Source: an uncultured Collinsella sp.
GTDB lineage: Bacteria > Actinomycetota > Coriobacteriia > Coriobacteriales > Coriobacteriaceae
Direction: 5' to 3'
Length of the DNA: 64,000 bases
Assembly: GCA_902490305.1 (NCBI GenBank)
Contig: CABUDI010000001.1
Span: 81,307-145,306 of the forward strand
This document shows positions 15,977-23,259 of the stretch, one piece after another (within the stretch, counting starts at the first letter, position 1; every line of letters starts with the position of its first letter). The translations under genes were made by a program, and so were the position numbers. The notes under the pieces were generated by a model, which searched no databases, was not told the DNA's origin, and was given only the letters and a program-made list of their open reading frames with translations.

Positions 15977-17329
15977 TTAGGCGTTCTGCTCGGCAAGGGC
16001 CTCCTGCTTGGCGATAGCCTTCTCGGAGATCCTCATAAAGGGCAGATAAACAGCCATGCCGATGACAAGCTCGAGGGCCTGCCACACGCCGGCGCGCCAG
16101 TCAAAGCCCGTGGCAAGCAGGGCGTTAATGACGGGAGGCATGGTCCAAGGCACCTGGGCGATGCAGGGGCTGATGATGCCCGCGCAGGTCAGGCCGTAGG
16201 TGATGCCGATGAACAGGTCGGGAAGAAGCACGAACGGAATCATGAGCGGCAGGTTGTACACGACGGGGTAACCGTAGATGACCGGCTCGTTAATGTTAAA
16301 CAGGCCAGGAACAATAGCCATCTTGGCAACGGTCTTGGAAGCCTTGTTCTTGGAGAACAGGAAGGTATCGAGCAGGAGCATGAGGGTGCAGCCCGAGCCG
16401 CCGATGAGGGCGAAGCTGTTGACGATCTGCATGTTCATGTAGTGATCGGGCTGGATGGTGCCGCCAGCGGCAAAGGTGGCCATGTTGTCGACGATGAGCA
16501 TGGTCAGGATCGGCTCGACGGTAGCGCCAGAGATGGTGGACTGGTGAATACCGACGCAGAACAGCAGGTTCGCAAGAGTGTAGATGAGGATAACAGCCCA
16601 CGGACCGGCGTTCATGATGCTCTTGAGCGGGTTGGAAATGCACGTGGAGATGATGGTGCACAGATCGGTGCCGGCAAACACGGCGAGCAGAGCCGAGGCA
16701 ATGGCGAAGATCGAGAGGTTGAGCAGCATCGGGATCATGACGTTAAAGGAGTTGGAGACCGCGGGAGGCACACCCTCGCCCAGCTTGACCTTGAGCTTCT
16801 CGACGCCGGAAATCTTAATGAAGAGCGTAACGGAAAGCAGGGCGATGATAATGGCCGCGAACAGACCGTTGGTACCGGTGTTGGCAGTCGAAAGGGCGCC
16901 CGTGACCTCGGCAGAGGTAATCTTGTCGGTGAGCAGCGGACTCGTGGCGGCAAGCGTGGCGGTGATCTGCTGCGGCATCATGATGACGAAAGCGGAGATG
17001 GCGACGACCACGCAGGCAAGCGGGTTATCGAAGCGCTCGTTCTTAGCGAGGCTGTAGCCAATCAATCCGGCCAAGATAATGGCAGAGACGTTGAGGGTGC
17101 CCAGCGTAATTGCCGAACCCCAGGTCTGAAGGTTGGCAAGGCCCGCTGCATCGAGCGGGAACAGGGGGAACACGACGTTGTTAATAAGAACCGCGATACC
17201 CGCAAGGATATAGAGCGGCGTGATGGTTGCGAAGGCATCGCGCAGGGAACGCAGGTGAACCTGGTTTCCCACCTTCGCAGAGACCTCGGCAAACTTGTCG
17301 AGGAAGCTCTTTCCGTTGTCACTGGCCAT
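15977..17329 (-). CDS. PTS cellobiose/beta-glucoside-family IIC permease
   Basis: 450-aa membrane permease of the lactose/cellobiose PTS family, predicted to have about ten helices. Recognisable stretches are the N-terminal LRDAFATITPLYILAG, the central IHQSTISGA and the loop GLFNINEPVIYGYPVVYN, whose NEPVIYG is the sugar-binding signature of the family. It takes up and phosphorylates a beta-linked disaccharide, by analogy cellobiose or a related glucoside. It follows the GH1 gene by 120 nt on the same strand. Confidence 0.93.
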   Translation of the reverse strand: MASDNGKSFLDKFAEVSAKVGNQVHLRSLRDAFATITPLYILAGIAVLINNVVFPLFPLDAAGLANLQTWGSAITLGTLNVSAIILAGLIGYSLAKNERFDNPLACVVVAISAFVIMMPQQITATLAATSPLLTDKITSAEVTGALSTANTGTNGLFAAIIIALLSVTLFIKISGVEKLKVKLGEGVPPAVSNSFNVMIPMLLNLSIFAIASALLAVFAGTDLCTIISTCISNPLKSIMNAGPWAVILIYTLANLLFCVGIHQSTISGATVEPILTMLIVDNMATFAAGGTIQPDHYMNMQIVNSFALIGGSGCTLMLLLDTFLFSKNKASKTVAKMAIVPGLFNINEPVIYGYPVVYNLPLMIPFVLLPDLFIGITYGLTCAGIISPCIAQVPWTMPPVINALLATGFDWRAGVWQALELVIGMAVYLPFMRISEKAIAKQEALAEQNA

Positions 17330-17449
17330 GATTGCTCCTAACTTTCAAATCCGGCCTTTTCCTATGCGCACGGTGGTCTGTCGCCCTCTGCCACCAGATG
17401 TGCCATGTTTTGCGCGCGGCGGCGCGCGGTCTGGGCGTTTGCTTGGCCG

Positions 17450-18850
17450 CTAGTCAACCACGTGGGTCGTTGCGACCTGTTTGAGCCAGGCTGCCGACTT
17501 CTTAAGGCGGCGCTTGTAACCGTCCATGAGGTCGACCTCGACAAAGCCGTAACGGTTCTTAAAGGCATTCGCCCAAGACCAATTATCGATAACGGCCCAA
17601 TAATGGTATCCGCGGCACTTGGCGCCCTCGTCGATGGCCTTGGCCACCCACTCCAGGTGCTGACGTACAAAGTCGACGCGGTAGTCATCCTGGATGGTTC
17701 CTTCGGCGTCACGGTTCTTGTATTCGTCCATGATGCCGATGCCGTTCTCGGAAACGAACCACTCAAGATCGGGGTAGTTCTTAGCGCAGTCCATGCCAAA
17801 GTCGTAGAGGCCCTGCGGGTAGATCTCCCAGCCGCGGCTCTCGTTCATAACGGCGTCGGGCCACACGTACTCGTCGGCAAAGTGCGGCAGGCCGTACTGG
17901 TCGACCTTGCTCGCCGGTGCCTGAACACGCGTGGGGTGGTAATAGTTGCAGCCGAGCCAGTCGACAACACCCTGCTTGAGAATCTCTTGGTCGCCGGCAC
18001 GGAACGGGAGCTTCACGCCGCCCTCGGCCAAGCTGTCGAGCACGTCGGCAGGAAGCTCGCCCTTGGTAATAAGGTCGAGCCACCAGCGATTGTTGATGCC
18101 GCTGGTCATACGCACGGCCTCGAGGTCTGCCTCGCTGGGGTTCTGCTTGGTGTAGACCGGGGTAAAGCAGTTGATCATGCCGATTTTGGCATCGGCGCGA
18201 ATAGCGCCCTCGTCATAGGCCTTACGATAGTTGGCCACGGCCAGCGCATGTGCCAGCGAGATGTGATACTGCACGGTGCGAGCGCGGTTGAAGTCGTGGA
18301 GTTGCGGGAACCACACGCCCTCCTGATAGCGCTGTTCGGGCTCGACGATGGGCTCGTTAAAGGTGAACCAGTACTTAATCTCCTGGCCAAACTCGTGGAA
18401 GGCGACGTCGGCGTAATGCGCGTAAGCCTCGACGACCTCACGGCTCTCCCAGCCGCCACGGTTAAAGAGGTAGGTGGGCATGTCAAAGTGGTACAAGTTG
18501 ACAAACGGCTCCAGGCTGGCCTCGCGAGAGGCGCGGAACAGCTCGTGATACCACGCAGCGCCCTCCTCATTAAGGTTGCCGTCGGCATCGAGCAGACGGC
18601 TCCACTGGATGGAAGTGCGATAGGTATTCAGGCCCAAGTCCTTCAAAATGCGAAAGTCTTCCTGGTACTTGGCCATAAAGTCATTGCCGGCATAAGAGCC
18701 AACGCAGTTGTAGAACGAACCCAGATCCTGGATGGACCAGGTGTCCCACAGGTTCTCGAGCTTGCCGCCCTGGTTCCACTGGCCCTCAGTCTGCGGGCCG
18801 GACATAGCAGCGCCAAAGAAGAAGTCACGGGGCAGCTGATACTGTACCAT
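17450..18850 (-). CDS. glycoside hydrolase family 1 (6-phospho-beta-glucosidase type)
   Basis: 466 aa. The acid/base glutamate is in WFTFNEPIVEPEQ and the nucleophile glutamate in WFVSENGIGIMDE, as in GH1. The aglycone-end region DNWSWANAFKNRYGF contains a Ser and Lys/Arg/Tyr where 6-phospho-glycosidases bind phosphate. Together with the adjacent PTS this suggests a 6-phospho-beta-glucoside substrate, which is inference. The ATG at 18850 follows GAGGA by 5 nt; a TTG one codon earlier is less likely. First gene of the GH1-IIC-IIB-IIA operon. Confidence 0.92.
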   Translation of the reverse strand: MVQYQLPRDFFFGAAMSGPQTEGQWNQGGKLENLWDTWSIQDLGSFYNCVGSYAGNDFMAKYQEDFRILKDLGLNTYRTSIQWSRLLDADGNLNEEGAAWYHELFRASREASLEPFVNLYHFDMPTYLFNRGGWESREVVEAYAHYADVAFHEFGQEIKYWFTFNEPIVEPEQRYQEGVWFPQLHDFNRARTVQYHISLAHALAVANYRKAYDEGAIRADAKIGMINCFTPVYTKQNPSEADLEAVRMTSGINNRWWLDLITKGELPADVLDSLAEGGVKLPFRAGDQEILKQGVVDWLGCNYYHPTRVQAPASKVDQYGLPHFADEYVWPDAVMNESRGWEIYPQGLYDFGMDCAKNYPDLEWFVSENGIGIMDEYKNRDAEGTIQDDYRVDFVRQHLEWVAKAIDEGAKCRGYHYWAVIDNWSWANAFKNRYGFVEVDLMDGYKRRLKKSAAWLKQVATTHVVD

Positions 18851-18888
18851 CAAAGTCCTCGCTTTCGTGTTCTAGAGCTTCCGGTTGG

Positions 18889-18968
18889 AGACGGGTTTGC
18901 TTTGGCAGGTTATCCGGCGCGGGCGCGCACCGGTCATACCGATATCCAACCCGCCAAAACAAAACCGT
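18889..18968. repeat. TTTGGCAGGTTATCC inverted pair (family R3), copy 2
   Basis: GTTTGCTTTGGCAGGTTATCC is mirrored by GGATATCCAACCCGCCAAAA about 30 bp away. The sequence is related to 14990-15034. Confidence 0.55.
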
Positions 18969-19103
18969 CCCCAAACAGTACAAGCAAACGCCAATGCATC
19001 TCGCTTGTTGTCTGTAACTATAGCGCTCTAATTTTATATGTAAAGCGTCTTTTTCATTTTTCTTTATCGGACTTCTTTCATGAAAGCCATATGGATGCTT
19101 TTT

Positions 19104-19126
19104 AAGTAGGTATACTTTCTAAGTAT
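19104..19126. promoter_or_regulatory. candidate GntR operator
   Basis: A perfect inverted repeat ATACTT-TCT-AAGTAT (19112-19126) overlaps a second dyad AAGTA-GGTA-TACTT (19104-19117). It lies 27-49 bp upstream of the regulator's ATG, a position suited to autorepression and to control of the divergent operon. The operator role is inferred from symmetry and context. Confidence 0.5.
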
Positions 19127-19152
19127 CGACGCAAATATGAAGGGAGGATTGC

Positions 19153-19872
19153 ATGATTCCCAAATACGAGGCGATAGCTGCAGATATCCGTCGAAGCATC
19201 GAGGACGGCGCCCTTAAGCCGGGCGATAAGTTGCCCACCGTCGTTGAGTTCTGTGAGCTCTACAGCGTTTCCAAAATCACCGTCAAACGAGCGATTGAGC
19301 AGATCACCGAGGAAGGCCTTATTACCAGCCGGCGCGGATCGGGCACCTACGTCAAGGACACGGCGGGGCTTCCCGGCCAGGTGTTTTTCCAAGGCAAGAA
19401 CGACCGTGCCCAAGGCTTTTCGTACGAGCATCGCGGGGAGAAAGTGACCTCGGTGGTCTACGATTTCTCGATCGTCAATCCGCCGGCAGAGGTTGCAACC
19501 CAGCTGGGAATGGCCGAAGACGACTTTGCCTATCACATCGTGCGCGTACGCGAGGTCGATGGTCAGCCCATCGTTATTGAGTACACCTATATGCCACTCG
19601 AGCTGATTCTGGGTCTTAAGAAAAAAGACCTGTACGCATCGATCTACAGCTTCATCCGCGAGCAGTGCGGACTCAAGATCTCGAGTTTCCACCGCACCAT
19701 TCGCGCTGTCGCGGCAACTGAAGAAGAGGCTGAGCGCTTGGATACCAAACCCGGCTCTCCCCTGCTCGAACTCAACCAGATTGGCTTCTTGGATAGCGGC
19801 ACCGCGTTTGAATATTCTGTCTCGCACAACGTAGGCGACCGCTTTGAGCTGCACAACGTAACGCTGGCCTAG
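19153..19872 (+). CDS. GntR-family (HutC/UTRA) transcriptional regulator
   Basis: 239 aa. Residues 1-70 form the winged helix with KYEAIAADIRRSIEDGALKP and the recognition segment VSKITVKRAIEQITEEGLI, ending in the RRGSGTYV wing. Residues from about 90 are a UTRA ligand-binding domain (YHIVRVREVDGQPIVIEYTY). UTRA regulators usually sense sugar phosphates, so it probably represses the divergent beta-glucoside PTS operon until a phosphosugar binds. The assignment to that operon is by adjacency. Confidence 0.92.
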   Translation: MIPKYEAIAADIRRSIEDGALKPGDKLPTVVEFCELYSVSKITVKRAIEQITEEGLITSRRGSGTYVKDTAGLPGQVFFQGKNDRAQGFSYEHRGEKVTSVVYDFSIVNPPAEVATQLGMAEDDFAYHIVRVREVDGQPIVIEYTYMPLELILGLKKKDLYASIYSFIREQCGLKISSFHRTIRAVAATEEEAERLDTKPGSPLLELNQIGFLDSGTAFEYSVSHNVGDRFELHNVTLA

Positions 19873-19944
19873 TTTTGTAATCCGGTGGGTGCTCGTTTTG
19901 AGCTGTCTTACGCGGCACCCGCACAACCTTATGGGAGTATGCAC

Positions 19945-20877
19945 ATGTCCGATTTGATTAAACTCACGCCGATCTTCCACGAGAAGATCTGGGGCGGCCG
20001 CCAGCTGGAGACCGTGTTTGGCTACGACATTCCCGAGGGTCCCATCGGTGAGTGCTGGGCCATCTCGGCCCATCCCAACGGCGACTGCCAGATTGCTGAG
20101 GGACCGTACGCCGGCCACACTCTGTCGTGGCTGTGGGCCGAGCATCGCGAGCTCTTTGGCAGCTGCGAGGGCAAGGAGTTCCCGCTGCTCATTAAGATTC
20201 TGGACGCCAAGGACGACCTTTCGATCCAGATTCACCCCAACGACGAGTACGCCGCCGAGCACGAAAACGGCAGCCTGGGCAAAACCGAGTGCTGGTATGT
20301 GCTGGACTGCGAGCCCGGCGCCACAATCATCGTCGGCCAGCGCGCGCATGATCGCGCCGAGGCCGCACAGATGATCGAGGAAGGCCGTTGGGGCGACATG
20401 CTCAACGTACTGCCGATCCACAAGGGCGACTTTTTCCAGATTGATTCCGGCACTGTGCACGCCATCAAGACCGGCACGCTCATTTTGGAGACGCAGCAGT
20501 CGAGCGACGTGACGTATCGCCTGTACGACTACGACCGTCCCGGCACCGACGGCAAGCTGCGCCCCCTGCACATTGAGCAGAGCCTCGACTGCATCGACTT
20601 TGGTGCTCAGGCTCCGACCGACGGCACGGTGACCGCGCCCGAGGTCGACGGCGTGACCGAGCTCGAGTCCAACCCCTGCTACACCGTCGATCGCGTACGC
20701 GTCGACGGCAGCAAGACCCTCGACCAGCGCTGGCCCTTCATGTGCCTGTCGATCATCGACGGCGAAGGCACCGTCTGCGGCGACCCCGTCCACAAGGGAA
20801 GCCACCTGCTGGCTCCGAGCACCGTCGGCTCCATCGACCTCGAAGGCAAGATGGAACTGATTGTCAGCCACCTGTAG
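19945..20877 (+). CDS. manA: mannose-6-phosphate isomerase, class I
   Basis: Zinc enzyme interconverting mannose-6-P and fructose-6-P. The 310-aa cupin protein shows FHEKIWGGRQLE at the start, LSIQIHPNDEYAAEHE with the Gln/His/Glu zinc ligands, GKTECWYVLD, GTVHAIKTGTLILETQQSSD and YRLYDYDR. The ATG at 19945 is preferred: GGGAG lies 7 nt upstream, too near for the ATG at 19939. The stop codon is followed directly by a long structured element. Confidence 0.93.
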   Translation: MSDLIKLTPIFHEKIWGGRQLETVFGYDIPEGPIGECWAISAHPNGDCQIAEGPYAGHTLSWLWAEHRELFGSCEGKEFPLLIKILDAKDDLSIQIHPNDEYAAEHENGSLGKTECWYVLDCEPGATIIVGQRAHDRAEAAQMIEEGRWGDMLNVLPIHKGDFFQIDSGTVHAIKTGTLILETQQSSDVTYRLYDYDRPGTDGKLRPLHIEQSLDCIDFGAQAPTDGTVTAPEVDGVTELESNPCYTVDRVRVDGSKTLDQRWPFMCLSIIDGEGTVCGDPVHKGSHLLAPSTVGSIDLEGKMELIVSHL

Positions 20878-21032
20878 GTCACCGGTCCCCAAGCGCTCGC
20901 CGGGACGGGGCGCGGGGTTTGATCGCCTGCTCGGACAGTCCCGCTCGAACGGAGAGCACATTAAGTGCTCTCCGGCTCGTGCAGAACTCGCAATCGACCA
21001 AATCCCGCGCCCCGTCCCGGCGAACCTCTGAC
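20878..21032 (+). ncRNA. candidate structured 3' UTR RNA after manA (element A)
   Basis: Directly after the manA stop, a 28-bp stem (20898-20925 with 20995-21022, one A-C mismatch and one G-U pair) encloses a 69-nt core. The core contains CCTGCTCGGACAGTCC, an apical hairpin GGAGAGCAC ATTAA GTGCTCTCC, and CAGAACTCGC. Almost the same core lies behind pcrA inside a stem of unrelated sequence. This is the pattern of a conserved RNA structure; the function is unknown. Confidence 0.6.
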
Positions 21033-21055
21033 TAGTTACGACAATCAAAAAGCAA

Positions 21056-21095
21056 CAAGGGGCTCTTCCGTTCATCAACGGAAGAGCCCCTGCCA
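21056..21095 (-). terminator. intrinsic terminator of the two-gene low-GC module
   Basis: Minus-strand stem AGGGGCTCTTCCGTT / AACGGAAGAGCCCCT with a 4-nt loop and a TTGTTGCTTTTT tail, about 20 bp after the nucleotidyltransferase stop. A close relative lies at 22999-23041. Confidence 0.8.
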
Positions 21096-21115
21096 TACAT
21101 TACGAATCAAGATGC

Positions 21116-21883
21116 CTACAAATACACTCTTTCGAGAAACGATAACGTGTCCTGAAGCCGCGCCCTTTCCTTACGGTTGGTCTGCCGATTTACATACGAA
21201 GCAAAGTCCGTAAGAAAATCCTCCGCATCAACCCTCATTTGCCCCGTTAGCTCCAAACGCGCTGAGGACGACAACAAACCGGCAAGTCGAGCAACATCTG
21301 AACGATGCTTCCGCCGATCTATATCGTTGCAATGACGCCCTTCTTCATAGCTCCTGTTGATATCAATGTGCGCACGCATCTTGAGGGGGATGATATGGAG
21401 CGCATCGAGCAACGTGATGCCCTCTACGTTCGTTGCGTTGTCGCGAATAAATTCGTAGTAGCCATCGTCGAGAATAATGGCGGAAAGACTCGATATCGCC
21501 CCGTCAAAGGAAAGAGGAGCTACCTCGCTCATTTCGTCTTCGAGCACAAAATCAGGATGTCGGGCAAACAACTCGATTTGACCGGGATAGTCTAGGGCTC
21601 GCCTTGATCCTTTGGGCAAACAGAACCGATAGTAAGTGCACTTTCCATCGCCGACCTTTCCAACCTCGTATCCAGCTGCTTTGATAAATGCCCACAATGC
21701 AGTGGCAAATTCAACGCCTTCCCCATCAACAATTACGACGACATCCAAATCTTCGGTAGCCCTGAATGAATCACCTTCGCTGTCAAATAGAACGCTGCAG
21801 GCCCCTCCACCAATAAGGACGTAACCACCTTTGCAGCTGCTCATGGCGTCGGCAAATCGCTCTATTCCCCTCACTTTTGGCAT
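21116..21883 (-). CDS. nucleotidyltransferase-fold protein, possible type IV toxin-like
   Basis: 255 aa. The N-terminal half resembles the NTase fold of AbiEii-like proteins: YVLIGGGACSVLF, then RATEDLDVVVIV, where GG and DxD fit nucleotide and metal binding, followed by YRFCLPKGS. The C-terminal half is helical, with LKMRAHIDINRSYEEG resembling the Lys-containing segment of that family. Its start overlaps the end of the upstream winged-helix gene by 13 nt. GC content is visibly lower than in flanking genes, suggesting acquisition. A toxin role is inference; a housekeeping nucleotidyltransferase is possible. Confidence 0.6.
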   Translation of the reverse strand: MPKVRGIERFADAMSSCKGGYVLIGGGACSVLFDSEGDSFRATEDLDVVVIVDGEGVEFATALWAFIKAAGYEVGKVGDGKCTYYRFCLPKGSRRALDYPGQIELFARHPDFVLEDEMSEVAPLSFDGAISSLSAIILDDGYYEFIRDNATNVEGITLLDALHIIPLKMRAHIDINRSYEEGRHCNDIDRRKHRSDVARLAGLLSSSARLELTGQMRVDAEDFLTDFASYVNRQTNRKERARLQDTLSFLERVYL

Positions 21884-22899
21884 ATCGTCCTCCTGAGCTG
21901 TTCGACCGCATCGAGCAGACGGTCATCTTTGTAATCCGCTTTTGCGCAGGCAACGTATAAGGAGAACGGGTCGACACATTGCAAACCTGTCGTATCAAAA
22001 CTAACATCGGACGGCGCGTCCACGGGATACGACCAGATCTCAATCTCGATAGCGGCCGGTTCGTACCACTGGGCCTCCAACCATCTGTCGCCCATGTGCT
22101 CTCTTAAGGCATCTACCTGATACTTTTCGAGAGCAACGGTTGGGACAGAATCATTATGAGCAAGGTCGGACATATAGCTAAGGGCAGACACACCGGAAAG
22201 CAGCGCATCAACGGCGCGTAGCTCTGTTCTCTCGATAACCTTCTTGAGCCGGATTCGCTCTAAAACGGGTGTGCGAAGATAGTCCTCAAATCCATCCAGC
22301 AACGTCTCGGTCGACAGCCCGGCGTCGCACAATATACGCTTTTTGCCGTCCCGCATAATCAACCCAGGAGCTATAGCGGCGATTTCCGAAAGATAGCCGC
22401 TGACGCTTGCCGCGCTTTTGCCACACAGACGAGCTAGGTCGCCGGCGGAGCAGTCAACCCATCGTCCCGCGATGAGATTTAGAACGATTCGTTGAGATTG
22501 GGGCGAAAGCGAAGCAGCAGGAGAAGCACCCAGCACCTCATCGGAAATAACGGCTCCGATAAACGGCAGAAACGCATTTCGCTCATCTCGGATATATGCG
22601 ATCCCCTCCGAAGAAAGCGCGCGCATAAAGCCTAAATCCATAGCATCCCAGCAAATTGCCACCGGGCGAGCATCTATCTTACGCACTGCATTGACGAAAT
22701 TTCGCGCCGAAATGACACTGGGCGGTTCTTTTGGTTCCGCAACAATAAAACGGCCTTGCTCAGACATGCCGAGCCGCGCTAAGCGAAGCGAATACCGCTC
22801 GAGATACATGCGAGGAATCTGCATCTCAACTGGCTCCGAGTCGATGGCGAGCTCTAAAGAGAAGAGCCTTTTTGGGAGACAATTTAGCAGCATGTCCAC
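21871..22899 (-). CDS. winged-helix protein paired with a nucleotidyltransferase
   Basis: 342 aa with no confident family name. The centre (about 160-230) looks like a winged helix: LSPQSQRIVLNLIAGRWVDC then AGDLARLCGKSAASVSGYLS. The C-terminal part contains SGVSALSYMSDLA, reminiscent of the second domain of AbiEi-type antitoxins. The gene has its own sigma-70-like promoter and a perfect 10-bp palindrome just upstream of its start, as expected for autorepression, and overlaps the downstream gene. The antitoxin/regulator role is inferred from layout. Confidence 0.55.
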   Translation of the reverse strand: MDMLLNCLPKRLFSLELAIDSEPVEMQIPRMYLERYSLRLARLGMSEQGRFIVAEPKEPPSVISARNFVNAVRKIDARPVAICWDAMDLGFMRALSSEGIAYIRDERNAFLPFIGAVISDEVLGASPAASLSPQSQRIVLNLIAGRWVDCSAGDLARLCGKSAASVSGYLSEIAAIAPGLIMRDGKKRILCDAGLSTETLLDGFEDYLRTPVLERIRLKKVIERTELRAVDALLSGVSALSYMSDLAHNDSVPTVALEKYQVDALREHMGDRWLEAQWYEPAAIEIEIWSYPVDAPSDVSFDTTGLQCVDPFSLYVACAKADYKDDRLLDAVEQLRRTICQK

Positions 22900-22910
22900 T
22901 CACCGTTTTC

Positions 22911-22942
22911 ATTTCAGTTACATTTAAGTATCTAACTGAAAT
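22911..22942. promoter_or_regulatory. palindromic operator candidate of the low-GC module
   Basis: ATTTCAGTTA (22911-22920) and TAACTGAAAT (22933-22942) are perfect reverse complements 12 nt apart. They lie between the -10 box and the start codon of the minus-strand gene, so binding would block transcription. Confidence 0.7.
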
Positions 22943-22968
22943 TATACTGAATCGTATAAAATCATCAA
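22941..22968 (-). promoter_or_regulatory. sigma-70-type promoter of the low-GC module
   Basis: On the minus strand TTGATG (22968-22963), a 16-nt spacer and a perfect TATAAT (22946-22941). The -10 box touches the palindromic operator. Confidence 0.7.
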
Positions 22969-22995
22969 TCATCAAAGCCAAGCGCACCATTTAAA

Positions 22996-23041
22996 ACGCA
23001 ACAAGGGGCTCCCCCGTTCTTTAACGGGGGAGCCCCTTGCC
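22996..23041 (-). terminator. terminator hairpin downstream of pcrA
   Basis: Stem CAAGGGGCTCCCCCGTT / AACGGGGGAGCCCCTTG with a 4-nt loop, followed on the minus strand by TTGCGTTTT. The sequence resembles the terminator at 21056-21095. Confidence 0.7.
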
Positions 23042-23116
23042 ATGTCTAAGTATTCAGCCCACCCGGTTCTCCAGATCAAAAAGCGAGAGGCAAAGCAACG
23101 CTCGTTCAGCAACGTT

Positions 23117-23259
23117 ACCCAAGGACCCGGGCGGGCGTATGGGGCAACATCGATCGCGAGTTCCGCACGCAAAGGAGAGCACTTAATGTGCTCTCCGTCT
23201 TGCGCAGGACTGCCCGAGCAGGCGATGTTGCCCCATACGCCCGCCCGGGTCCGCCGAGA
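23117..23259 (-). ncRNA. candidate structured 3' UTR RNA after pcrA (element B)
   Basis: Begins right at the pcrA stop. A perfect 30-bp stem (23123-23152 with 23223-23252) encloses a 70-nt core. Read on the minus strand the core shares CCTGCTCGG, CAGTCC, the hairpin GGAGAGCACATTAAGTGC and GAACTCGC with element A behind manA. The orientation relative to the host gene is the same in both. The terminator hairpin at 22999-23041 follows, so the element would lie within the 3' UTR. Confidence 0.6.

Larger units (their letters stand above)
18851..19152. promoter_or_regulatory. divergent control region of the beta-glucoside operon and its GntR regulator
   Basis: Roughly 300 bp between divergent genes with locally low GC (19000-19120), typical of promoters. 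It holds the R3 repeat pair near the GH1 side, a perfect palindrome CTTTCATGAAAG at 19075-19086 and an AAGTA/TACTT half-site cluster at 19104-19126. The regulator's RBS is AGGGAGGA. Confidence 0.6.
22900..23259. other. noncoding stretch between low-GC module and pcrA
   Basis: 360 bp without a gene. From left to right it holds the operator and promoter of the low-GC module, the pcrA terminator hairpin (22999-23041), about 75 bp in which I see nothing, and the structured element B directly behind pcrA. Confidence 0.7.

Noticed and set aside
19102..21096. Minus-strand frame of about 664 codons opposite the GntR regulator and manA
   Set aside because: Covers two convincing plus-strand genes and the structured element A; composition is that of an antisense frame.
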